Assembly (NCBI GenBank): GCA_026214975.1
Contig: CM047805.1
Span: 195,548,601-195,612,600, forward strand
Reading direction: 5' to 3'
From: Gentiana macrophylla
Taxonomy: Eukaryota; Streptophyta; Magnoliopsida; Gentianales; Gentianaceae
Length of the DNA: 64,000 nt
In this document: positions 12,511 through 22,259 of the stretch, piece after piece
How positions within the stretch are numbered: the first letter of the stretch is position 1
Layout of the letters: every line of letters starts with the position of its first letter
Notes under the pieces: generated by a model
Told to the model about the DNA's origin: nothing
Seen by the model: only the letters and a program-made list of their open reading frames with translations
Database searches by the model: none
Program-made: the position numbers and the translations under genes

Positions 12511-14428
12511 TGTTAGGAAATCTACGCGGGAACGCAGCGGAATTCAAAATTTTGATTTCCTTTTACCCAAGATCTACTTCGTTTAAGCAATAAACAATTA
12601 AGCTAGTAGACGGTGGTTACCTTGGTTGATCTAAAAGATCGACGCTTTGACCGTCTAAGGAAAGTAGTTCCGCATAGAGCCGCCCAAGTGTTCGGCCTCT
12701 ACCGCTAGTCCACACGAACAGCCCGCCGGAATCCCATCAAGGATTGCTATTGGAAAACTCTGGTTGCTAGACCGGCCCTTTTCCCCTCTCTCCAACTCTA
12801 TAAAGGATGTTCTCTATTTTACACAAGAACTATGAGCTCTTGCAATTGTGATGTACAAAAGAGCTTGACACCCACTTCCTTTAAAAAGAGGAAGTGGCGC
12901 CCCAAAGTTGTGTGGAGGAGAAGAAAACATTTTCCCAATAAAATAAGAAAAATATAATTGATTGATTTGTCTCATTTAATTTAATATCCCATATTAAATA
13001 TTTCCAAGATATTGTCAATATCTTATATTGATTATATATATCTTATTACCATAAATCAATTTACACATGTGTGCAAATCTATAGTCATTAATATCTAATA
13101 TTAATATATCATAATCTTATTAATAAAATTGCACAATCCAAGTGTATCTTATACACTTCAATGTGGCGCCCCATATAGCCAAATATTGGCTTCCGGAATA
13201 TTCTTTAATTAATATAATACTATGATTAATTAATTTGAAAAATACATGTATATCACATATATACATAATTTCGAAATTCATATGTATCACTATACATATT
13301 TAATTAATCATCATAATTAATATCTTGTATTATATTTATTCATAGTAAATAAATACCACCATATTAATTTACCACTATAACCTTTATAGTCTCGAGATAA
13401 AATTTCCTTATTTGGTTATCATCTATAACCACATCTTAATCCGGCTAGATGTTCTTATGTGTGTGACCCGATAGGCTTCGGAATATGTTGGCCGTAGACA
13501 CAAAGTGCAATTTACGAAAATGCCCTTCATACCTGACGATCACGGGATAGCGTCTAGAAACACACCGTGACCCTCAATCATCGGAAGAGTAAAATGCAAT
13601 GACTACTACCTTTTATGTGAAACAGTTACCGTGTAACCTACAATCCTATCGCTGTAATAATATCCATACGGTCGTACGTCGAGTGTCAAACATTAACGAC
13701 CATATCTTATAATCTGGATATCATGCTCTCTCGAAGTAACTCGTTTACTCCCACTTTGCAAAGATTCACGAGAGTAAGACATTCCTTATAAGAAGGCCAT
13801 TTCGGATATTCGATCCCAATCATAGGATACGCGATTCCCGGACGACCAATCATGTATACTCCGCATGCTTCAATATCATACTCAATCACTACCGCATGAT
13901 CGCCCCGTGGCTAGGGGAAACCTCAATAGTGTCAAAGCATGACAATCCACACCGTGATGCCATGAAGACTCCGGTCCAAAGGATAATTACACAACCGTCA
14001 CATAGTGTGACACTTATCCGTGTAAGTGGGTCAGTCTAACGTATGCATTCTCTAATACACGTCCACGTACAGTCCAAGTGTCTCTACACTTCGGTAGACG
14101 AGATCTATCCCTGCCCTAAATACAGAAGACATCTAATACGTGCCAGCCTGTTCATACTATCAATATCCTGTTTAATAGTACATCAGCCTAGAGACATTTA
14201 AGTATTAAACTTATTAAAGTGATTAGAGATCTCATCAACCATAATCGCCTATCATGGTTTCTCTATCACAGTTTAATACTAAGGACGTTATCATATAAAA
14301 ATTCATAATTGGTTTTTTAAAAGAACATATATATGACAACCTAAAAGCCATTTTATATATGTATAAACATAAAGAAATAGTATTCGGATCCGGTCCAACC
14401 CGATTGGGTTTAGGACACTATTCCAACA
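12511..14428 (-). repeat. Solo copia-type LTR (1918 bp) inserted in accessory gene B
   Basis: Plus-strand TGTTAGGAAATC opens it and TATTCCAACA closes it, flanked by the 5-bp duplication GCTCT at 12506-12510 and 14429-14433. Read on the minus strand it starts TGTTGGAATAGTGTCC, like the copia LTR starting at 54843. No internal region is present, so the original element was reduced to one LTR by LTR-LTR recombination. I see no gene inside it. Confidence 0.93.
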
Positions 14429-14433
14429 GCTCT

Positions 14434-15131
14434 AACTCCTCTGCCAGCAGGTCTGCTGCTTTTTCAAAGGTTTCATTTGAGATACCAGTGGCCAGCTGAG
14501 AGAGTTTGTGCCGGATGTCAGCTGGCTCTGTGTCTGTTTGCTGTCCTCTGTCTTGAACCTGAGTCACATCTATATTGACATCCAAATCTTCAAGTATCTG
14601 GGTAGATGTGTATGCCGGTGTGGCTTGAGCTGCTATTCCCCCTTTCTCTGTGCTGGGGATTTCCTTGACTGGAGTAGCAGCAGCTGAACCAGTGTCCACC
14701 ATGTTTGGGTTGTCAGCTTTAGTTTCAGCAGATAGTGGTTGAGTGGTTGTCTTAGCTGGTGTTGTTGACTTTTTGGATGCATGTGGCTGTAGAAAGGTTC
14801 TTAGAAGAATGTTATCATCGATTGCATCCGGTGTAGGAGTAGCCTCTTCTCCTTGTTCATCATGATCATCAGCATGAGGATCATCATTAGCATTGTCATC
14901 ATGATCATCTCCATCATCTTGATCAGTGTTATCATCATCATCTCCACCATCATCCGAGTCATCACGTATGCATCGAGAGATCCGGGACGATTTTCCTTTC
15001 TTTTTGTGTCAACCATGTCCTATAGAGGAGATTCATCAAGTACACCAACCAGAGTTGTGATTCCCAGAAAGTTAAAGAGCCATGCCTCTTCAGCAAGCAT
15101 GCGTTCTGAATCTAGAAGCTGATTTCTGGAA
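14434..15131 (-). pseudogene. Accessory gene of element B, middle part
   Basis: This continues from the ORF ending at 15132 to the solo LTR. The readable piece is at about 14434-14702 (MVDTGSAAATPV, ending in an acidic helical stretch LLAEELELLE). The stretch at 14860-14960 is an Asp/Glu/Met-coding low-complexity run made of GAT/CAT-type triplets. Read in the wrong frame it gives poly-Met/Ile shadows. Confidence 0.5.
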
Positions 15132-16244
15132 TCACCTTCTTTCTAGATATTCTGCAATTCGATCATCAATATCATTTGCAGACATTTGTGCAGGTTCTTC
15201 TGGAGATTCCTCATCATCTGCAGTGTCCCCTGTAACTTCCTCATTTGGAGGTTGTTCATCGTCACTCTCATTTTCTTCTTCTTGTTCTCCCTCAACATCA
15301 GAATCCTCTTCTTCTTCTTCATCAATTAATTTTCCAAAGGCTGTCTTGTCCAGATTGCGTTGAACAATTTGCTTCTTTCTTTGACCGGAGGGATGAGTTG
15401 TGGTTTTCTTTCTCTTCATTCCTCCGGCTTGCTTTTGCTGTTTAACATAGGTAAACATGACATTGGACTCATGTAGTTTGTGAAGTTGTACAACAGGGAC
15501 TTTGAGACATTGCAATAGATAGTGTAACTGACTCCCATATGACTTTTTCACCCAGAATTGTCCTTTCTTCATCTTTCCTTCTGTTGATCCCTTTTTGGCT
15601 GCTTTTACTTCACCTTGGATTTGTTCTTTGAGTCTTAAAAAGAAGTATTTTGCCCAATTGAACTCCAGATTATTGTAGATAATTCCCATTAACCTCATTC
15701 TGATTTCTGTCATGGCATTATTTGCTCCCAACTTTCCTTCGATGGTTTTGCCAATTAGGGCACTGGATTCACTGAAGGGTTTCCTTAAAGAAAATCTAAG
15801 ACAATTGACCCTCTTAGACCCTGGGTTTGCCGTTTTGGCGATGGTTACCCAGAAATCATCCAGGTTTTGTGGTATCAAAGTCACTTTTCCTTGACCCTTA
15901 TTTGAAATTTTAAGATGTTTTCGAATTACCTTTTCTGTAATCACTATGTCCCTGCCGTTGACAGATGCAACAATCTTATCTTCTTCCCATTCATCACCTT
16001 CTTCTGCAAGAAGCCCAGAAACGTATTTTGCAGATTTCCAGAATGAGATTAGACTTTCATAGCAGATTTCAGTTACTGGAGGGTTGAGAAAGGTTGATAA
16101 TTTTAGACTTTTGCATCCAGCTGCCAGTCGTTTTGCGTCTTCATCATTTCCGCAAAGCTTTAAGTAGTATTCTTCTTGAAAGAATGATCCAGTGGCAATC
16201 AATTTTTCGTACCCAGTTTGGGTGTTTGAGGAGGATGAAGCCAT
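15132..16244 (-). CDS. Accessory (env-like) protein of element B, N-terminal ORF (370 aa)
   Basis: ATG at 16244 opens a clean 370-codon frame ending at TGA. Residues 1-150 are a globular domain also found in element E at 33567 (shared IATGSFF/IITGSFF, FLNPPVT and CYESLISFWKSAKYV). Residues 190-260 hold the block YNNLEFNWAKYFFLRLKEQI, with a counterpart in element A (WDNIEFNWAGYIVNQFKKQH). From residue 290 it becomes Lys/Arg-rich, then very acidic (EEEEEDSDVEGEQEEE). There is no signal peptide and no clear transmembrane helix. Its position after pol is that of Sirevirus env-like genes. Function is unknown; an accessory structural or chromatin role is equally possible. The gene originally continued through 14434 to 11192. 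Confidence 0.65.
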   Translation of the reverse strand: MASSSSNTQTGYEKLIATGSFFQEEYYLKLCGNDEDAKRLAAGCKSLKLSTFLNPPVTEICYESLISFWKSAKYVSGLLAEEGDEWEEDKIVASVNGRDIVITEKVIRKHLKISNKGQGKVTLIPQNLDDFWVTIAKTANPGSKRVNCLRFSLRKPFSESSALIGKTIEGKLGANNAMTEIRMRLMGIIYNNLEFNWAKYFFLRLKEQIQGEVKAAKKGSTEGKMKKGQFWVKKSYGSQLHYLLQCLKVPVVQLHKLHESNVMFTYVKQQKQAGGMKRKKTTTHPSGQRKKQIVQRNLDKTAFGKLIDEEEEEDSDVEGEQEEENESDDEQPPNEEVTGDTADDEESPEEPAQMSANDIDDRIAEYLERR

Positions 16245-16857
16245 TGTTGGAAGTTAAAAGAATTTTTGAGAGTGAATTATGAATTTGCAATGAAATGTAT
16301 GTTTTGCAAGGGAGTGTAAAGATTTCTGAAAATTTCTAAGTATATCGTTTATATAGGATAATTTGGGTAGTGTGAACGTGGTGTGAATATGGAAGGATTT
16401 TATGACATAATGGCGTGATTTTGTGTATGTAAATCGCGATATTCAAGTGGAGTGGGGGTAGTGGATTGTGGTGAGTGATGATAAAGCCCGGGAATCGAGG
16501 CGTTTGTAATTCGAAAAGAATAATATAATTACCTCTATTGATCTCCACGTTTATAATCATCCACAGAATAATCCTCCATAACTTCCTTATTCTCCACATG
16601 TACAAAAGTTGATTTCGTTCACACTGTTATTTGCCCATGACTCCTATCTTTATTTCGGTGGAGTGCATTGGCTGGTCACTTAGCCGATGTAGTGATTCTT
16701 TCACTGAGCTGCTTTACTTGTCTGTTCCTCACAATTAGTTAAGGCAACTTCACAGGATACGATTGCCTTTACACCGCTACATCCTCGTAACGAAAAGGTT
16801 TAAGCGGTGATGATGAAGTCACTTTGCCGATTACTCTAGTTAGCTGCTCTTTGGGAC
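16245..16857 (-). promoter_or_regulatory. pol-to-accessory spacer of element B with TATA-like box (16346-16358)
   Basis: This 613-bp stretch has no gene. Minus-strand TCCTATATAAACG at 16346-16358 lies about 105 bases upstream of the accessory ATG. The part nearest the gene (about 16260-16500) is closely similar to 33590-33830 of element E, including the TATA-like box and a TTACACTCCC block between box and ATG. This suggests a conserved internal promoter and 5' leader. Confidence 0.5.
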
Positions 16858-18885
16858 TTAGTCGATTTCAATCATTTCTAACTCAGTTCTCAACTTGCTA
16901 AATCTTTCATAATTGAGTGGTTTAGTGAAGATGTCAGCTAATTGATCTTCAGTGGGTATGTATCTTAGGATGACATCTCCTTTTTCAACATGATCTCTGA
17001 TAAAATGATGTCTCACATCAATGTGTTTTGTTCTTGAATGCAACACTGGATTTTCAGTAATAGATATTGCACTTGTGTTATCACACATGATTGGAATTGT
17101 TTTCTCCTTCACTCCATAATCCCTTAGTTGTTGTCTAATCCAAAGCACTTGTGCACAACAACTGCCTGCTACTATATATTCTGCTTCAGCTGTTGATGTA
17201 GATATGGAGTTTTGCTTTTTGCTAAACCATGAAATTAGTCTGCCGCCTAGCAATTGACAAGTTCCAGAGGTGCTTTTTCTATCTATTTTGCATCCAGCAT
17301 AGTCAGAGTCTGAATATGATATCAACTTGAATCCTCCATCTTTTGGATACCAAATTCCAACATTAATGGTGTTTTTCAAGTATTTGATTATCCTTTTGGC
17401 TGCTAGAAGATGTGATTCTTTTGGTTGAGCTTGAAATCTTGCACATACTCCTACAGCAAATGCTATATCAGGTCTACTTGCAGTTAAGTATAGTAAGGAT
17501 CCAATGATTCCTCTATACATTTTCTGATCAACATCCTTTTCATTTTCATCTTTTCCAAGAGTGGCTCTTGCACGCATTGGTGTATCTGCTGTGCCACTTG
17601 AATCCATACCATACTTGTGTATTATGTCTTTTGTATATTTGGCTTGACTGATGAAAATACCATCCTTCATTTGCTTTACTTGAAGGCCAAGAAAATAATT
17701 TAATTCTCCCATCATGCTCATCTGAAATTTGCTCTTCATCAGGTTTGCAAATTTCTCACACAATTTTTCATTCTCTGATCCAAAGATGATGTCATCAACA
17801 TAGATTTGTACTAGTAATGTGCTTGATCCTTCCTCTAATTTGAATAGAGTCTTATATATAGTTCCCTTGTTGAATCCATTCTTGGTCAAAAATTGTGATA
17901 GTGTTTCATACCAGGCTATGGGTGCCTGTTTGAGTCCATAAAGGGCCTTCTTGAGTTTGTATACATTGTCTTCTTTTCCTTTGAGTTGGCAACCAGGAGG
18001 TTGTTCTACATATACTTCTTCTTCTAAAAGTCCATTCAGAAATGCACTTTTGACATCCGTTTGATATACTTTGAAGTCTTTGTGTGCAGCAAAGGCTAGA
18101 AAGAGTCTGATTTCCTCCAATCTTGCTACTGGTGCAAATGTTTCATCATAGTCTATTCCTTCTGCTTGAGAATAGCCTTTTGCAACTAGCCTTGCTTTGT
18201 TTCTGACAACTGTTCCTTGCTCAACCATCTTGTTCCTGAATACCCATTTTGTTCCAATGATGTTGGTTGTGTCTGGTCTGTGAACAAGTTCCCAGAATTC
18301 ATTTCTTTCAAATTCATTTAGTTCCTCTTGCATGGCTGTGATCCAGTCTGCATCTTGAATTGCATCATCTAGTGTCTTAGGTTCCACTTGTGATAGAAAG
18401 CAAGTCAACATGTGCTCCAGTTGTCTTCTGGTTCTAACTCCTGCGTGAATGTCTCCAAAAACTTGTTCTTCAGGATGATCTCTTAGCCAATTTAGGTCTG
18501 GTTGAAGTTGTTCTTCACTTGGTGCTTCTACAACTTCAGGTTCTGCATGAGCTTCAAGTTCTGGTGCTTCTTCAGTTGTAATGGCTTGTGGTTCATCTTG
18601 ATTTTCAAAGTTGTGATGCAGAGTAGTTGCTGGTACTATTGTATTCATATACACTTGCCTTTGTGCTCCTTCTTCTTCTTGTTCTTGAAGACTTTTTCCA
18701 TTTGTATTTGGTTCATCAAAGACTACATGTATTGATTCTTCAATCACTAATGTTTGTTTGTTGAGTACTCTAAATGCTTTGCTGGTGTCTGAGTATCCTA
18801 TAAAGATTGCTTCATCAGCCTTTTCATCAAAGGTGTGCAGCTGATTCCTGTTCAAAACAAAACATTTTGATCCAAACATATGCAA
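16858..18885 (-). CDS. Copia pol C-terminal ORF of element B: integrase tail, RT and RNase H (675 aa)
   Basis: This is the longest intact frame in the window. Residues 1-70 are the end of the integrase ([17 protein letters not shown]). A proline/glutamate-rich linker runs to about 150. RT spans about 190-440, with the first catalytic Asp in [13 protein letters not shown] and the YVDDIIF box. RNase H spans about 530-675, with [20 protein letters not shown] and DVRHHF. The protein would copy genomic RNA to DNA in a virus-like particle. The ATG is only the first Met after a break near 18886; natural translation would begin further upstream in gag-pol. Upstream nonsense in integrase means this copy cannot make a complete polyprotein. 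Confidence 0.92.
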   Translation of the reverse strand: MHMFGSKCFVLNRNQLHTFDEKADEAIFIGYSDTSKAFRVLNKQTLVIEESIHVVFDEPNTNGKSLQEQEEEGAQRQVYMNTIVPATTLHHNFENQDEPQAITTEEAPELEAHAEPEVVEAPSEEQLQPDLNWLRDHPEEQVFGDIHAGVRTRRQLEHMLTCFLSQVEPKTLDDAIQDADWITAMQEELNEFERNEFWELVHRPDTTNIIGTKWVFRNKMVEQGTVVRNKARLVAKGYSQAEGIDYDETFAPVARLEEIRLFLAFAAHKDFKVYQTDVKSAFLNGLLEEEVYVEQPPGCQLKGKEDNVYKLKKALYGLKQAPIAWYETLSQFLTKNGFNKGTIYKTLFKLEEGSSTLLVQIYVDDIIFGSENEKLCEKFANLMKSKFQMSMMGELNYFLGLQVKQMKDGIFISQAKYTKDIIHKYGMDSSGTADTPMRARATLGKDENEKDVDQKMYRGIIGSLLYLTASRPDIAFAVGVCARFQAQPKESHLLAAKRIIKYLKNTINVGIWYPKDGGFKLISYSDSDYAGCKIDRKSTSGTCQLLGGRLISWFSKKQNSISTSTAEAEYIVAGSCCAQVLWIRQQLRDYGVKEKTIPIMCDNTSAISITENPVLHSRTKHIDVRHHFIRDHVEKGDVILRYIPTEDQLADIFTKPLNYERFSKLRTELEMIEID

Positions 18886-19044
18886 CTATGAGATATTAGG
18901 TTTTCTAACATTTCATATTTCATATGGAGTCTTTCCATGATGTTTATTGATGATTGATCTGTTTTGTGTATGGCATGCTGTATTTGCTGCTTCAGCCCAA
19001 AACCTCTTTGGTAGGCATGCTTCTACAATCATTGTTCTGACTGC

Positions 19045-19963
19045 TTATTTAAGAGTTCTGTTTCTTCTTTCTGCTACACCATTTTGTTGTGGAGTTCCTG
19101 CTGCAGATAATTGATGTATTACTCCATTTTCTTCACAATAGGTTCTGATTATTTCATTTAGAAATTCAGTGCCTCTGTCTGATCTGATCTTGATAATCTT
19201 CATCTCTTTCTCATTTTGGAGTCTTCTAAGCAAATCTGGCAGCTTCTTTAGTGTCTCTTTCTTCTTGTTCATGAAGATTGTCCAGGTGTATTTTGAGAAG
19301 TCATCCACCACTACTAGAGTGTATTTCTTACCACTTACACTTACTGGTGTGACTGGTCCAAACAGGTCCATGTGTAACAGATGTAGAATTCTTGTTGTAA
19401 ATTGATAGGGTTTTGACTTGAAGGAACTTTTGATTTGTTTCCCTTTCTGACATGCATCACAAAGACTTTCCTTCTTGAATGTGATCTCTGGTAGGCCATC
19501 AACTAACTTGTTCTTTGATAATTTGTTGATGGTCTTGAAATTAAGGTGATTTAATCTTCTATGCAGATCCACTAGTTGATTGTTGTTTTTAACAAACAAA
19601 CATGTTCTCGCCTTTAGTTGTTTTCCAATCCACCACATACATGTTGTCTTCTCTTCTACCTGCAAGAACCACAGTTGAAGTTTGGCTGTGAATCACTTTG
19701 CATCCTTCCTTGTTGAAGTGTACATTGTAGCCTTTGTCACAGAATTGACTGATGCTTAGCAGATTGAAATTAAGTCCTTTAACATATGCCACATTTTGAA
19801 TCTTCAAATTGTTCTTGAACATTGGGCCTTCCCCCTTAATCTTTCCAGGGTTTTCTTTTCCTCCAAATGTGACTTTGGGTCCATCAAAAGTATTGAAGTT
19901 AGTGAGCCATTTCTTGTTTCCTATCATGTGTCTGGAACATCCACTGTCTATGTACCAGACATC
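19045..19963 (-). pseudogene. Copia protease and integrase of element B, broken
   Basis: The frame starts at DVWYIDSGCSRHM (codons from 19963), with an intact D-S-G protease site. The pre-integrase part follows to 19589. The frame then shifts into the ORF 19045-19665, which has the zinc site (HRRLNH and LCDAC) and all three integrase residues: Asp in HMDLFGP, Asp in RSDRGTEF, Glu in NGVAERRN. It ends at a TAA where element E reads Glu in the same context (TLKEAV), so it is a point nonsense mutation. Between 18886 and 19044 the integrase continues in broken frames. Confidence 0.88.
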
Positions 19964-19975
19964 CTACAAAACAAA

Positions 19976-22121
19976 TTAATTGAGTTTAGGTACCCAACAC
20001 TGTTTGGATCCATACCTGTTAGCAGTCATGCCTCCTACTCCAAGTGTATATCCAAATGATCTTCATTTTGGATAGTTAAAGTCATCAACTTCATATGTAT
20101 AAGGCATGGCAGAATAGCTTCTATTATTTCTACTGAAGGTATTCTGATACTTTTCTCTACTTTTTGGTGCATTTGCATCCTTCTTCACTTTCCAATATAC
20201 AGTGGGAAACCTATGTTGCTTCATGTGTCTAGGAACATACCTAAATTAATTTTTCTTAAACACATGTTGCATATCATGGAATGGTTTCTTCTTGTATTTT
20301 GGAGGTGTAGCATTCCAATCATCCTATGAAGGATAAAGTCTTCATTTACCTTTCATAAAGTCTTTGCTTTTGGTTGATTGGATTGATGGTTTAGTCTGCT
20401 GTTTTACTGCACTGGTTTTTGAGTTCACCGGTACAGGATGAGTGGTTGAAACTATGGTCTGTCCTTTTCTGAACTTGGTCCATTGCTGGTTCTAGATTCA
20501 GAATTATGTTGTCCATTGTTTCTAATCTCATCCTGACTGTTGTAGCCAAGACCAGATCTGGATCCAAACCTTTTAGAGGGTTTGTAAGCTGGTGCATTTT
20601 ATGGTGCAGTGGTGTTTTTAACTGGTAAGGAGATTTTCTCAGTTGATTTGTTAACACCAGATGAGTGATCATCTGCTGTTTGTTTATCATTTGAGTAGAT
20701 CTCCTTACTAGTTAGTTCAGCTTTTGCTTTATCCAGCTCTTTCTTTAATCTTTTATTTTCCTTTCTTAGATCCTCACACTCTTGTTCCATAATTTCATGA
20801 TTCATTTCAATTTCATCAAACTTGGTCATGAGATTTTGGACTAGAGCTGCTGGACCTAAAGGGAGAATATAAGATTGTGCAGTGTTAGATGTGGATGCAC
20901 TAGATGAAGAGTAAGAACTATATGTTACCTCAGTTTCATCAGATTCTTTGGCCATAAGACATAGGCTTGTTTTCTCATTGTCTGAGCTGTCAACTTCATC
21001 TTCATCCAATTCTTTGGTCATGAGACATAGGCATGCTTTATCATTGTCTGAGATGTCAGCTTCATCACTGTCATCTGAGTCATTATCAGATAATTCTTCA
21101 TTTTTTTCACTGTTGGATTCAGCCTTGAGTGCCTTCTTGCCTTTTCTCTTTTCAGTTGCTTTGTACTTCTTCTTTTCCTCATCTTTGTCATTTTCTTCAG
21201 GGCAATCAGCCTTGAAGTGACCTTTCTTGTTGCAGTTGAAGCATCTGTATTCATCATCCATTTTCTTCATGTCTTTGTTTGAGCTTGATCTCTTGTTTGA
21301 TGATGAGTTTCCTTTGAATGGCTTCTTTTTGCTATACCTGTCAAAACGTTTAACTAATAAAGCTACATGTTCTTTGAGTTCTTGTGTCTCTTTACTGATG
21401 CAATCAGCGAAGTTACTTTGCTGTGGTGCTATTAGTGCACTGGTTCTTTGTGTCTCTGCAGGAGCACCATCTTCACCGTTCAGTTCAAATTCATGAGCCT
21501 TTAGTTGGGACATCAGTGTTAGGGTGTCAGTGTTTGCAATATTTGTTGTCCCTCTGATTACCGATGTTATGATCTTCCATCTTTCAGGTAGGCTTCTCAA
21601 GATTTTTAAGTATACTTCCTTCTGTGGATATGTGTGTCCAAGCTATTGCAGTTCACTGATGATGCTTGAGAATCTGTTGTCCATTTGATCGATTGATTCA
21701 TTAGCCTTCATTTTGAAATTTTCAAATTTATGTTTTGCAACAGACAATTTGTTTTCTTTAACTGCTTCAGATCCTTCATTTATCAGTGCCAGCTTGTCCG
21801 ACATATCCTTTGATATTTTACAGTCTTTTATTCTCATGAACATGTTGCTATCCAGAGTCTTCAAGATCATATATTTTGCAACAAAGTCTAGATTTTCTCT
21901 TCTTCTGTCATCCTTGATCCAATCTTTCTTGGGTTTATCTATTTCCTTCCCTTGATCTGCTCATGTGCCTACCACAGCAGTGATCATGATTGGGCCATCA
22001 TTGATTACGTCTAGCATCTCCTCATGAGTTGCTGTAGGATGAGACAACATTCTTTTTTATATTCATCAAAATTGTTAACATTGAAAACATGTACTTTTGA
22101 CATAAAGTTTGAGGAATCCAT
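19976..22121 (-). pseudogene. Copia gag of element B
   Basis: ATG at 22121 matches the gag start of element E (MDSSNFMSK). The frame is interrupted by several stops, including one just after RFSSIISELQ near 21643. The ORF at 20599-21600 (333 aa) carries the end of the UBN2-type domain and a complete CCHC knuckle (CFNCNKKGHFKADC), followed by an acidic/serine stretch with two similar CLM-KE repeats (KACLCLMTKE, KTSLCLMAKE) and a coiled coil (CEDLRKENKRLKKELDKAKA). The tail beyond 20600 is in another frame. Gag ends W-V-P-K-L-N-TAA at 19976-19978, 12 bases before the pol frame. Confidence 0.85.
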
Positions 22122-22245
22122 AAGTAAAAATAGAGATATATATGTGAATGTATAGAAAGCTCAGTTTTGAAAAACTACTTTGAAAATATGTGATCTCCTT
22201 GTTACCTGAAATTAGATCTGAACAAGTTCTAATACTAGGAACACT

Positions 22246-22257
22246 GCTCTGATACCA
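22246..22257 (-). other. Primer-binding site of element B (tRNA-Met)
   Basis: Minus strand TGGTATCAGAGC is a perfect match to the usual plant copia initiator tRNA-Met site, two bases inside the LTR end. Confidence 0.93.
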
Positions 22258-22259
22258 AT

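Noticed and set aside
14853..15016. Poly-Met/Ile ORFs on both strands
   Set aside because: They are frame shadows of a GAT/CAT-rich acidic stretch in the accessory gene of element B.
20391..20690. MINKQQMITH... ORF (also at 37508-37747) as a separate small gene
   Set aside because: It is an alternative frame over the gag tail in both B and E; the main frame encodes the gag continuation.
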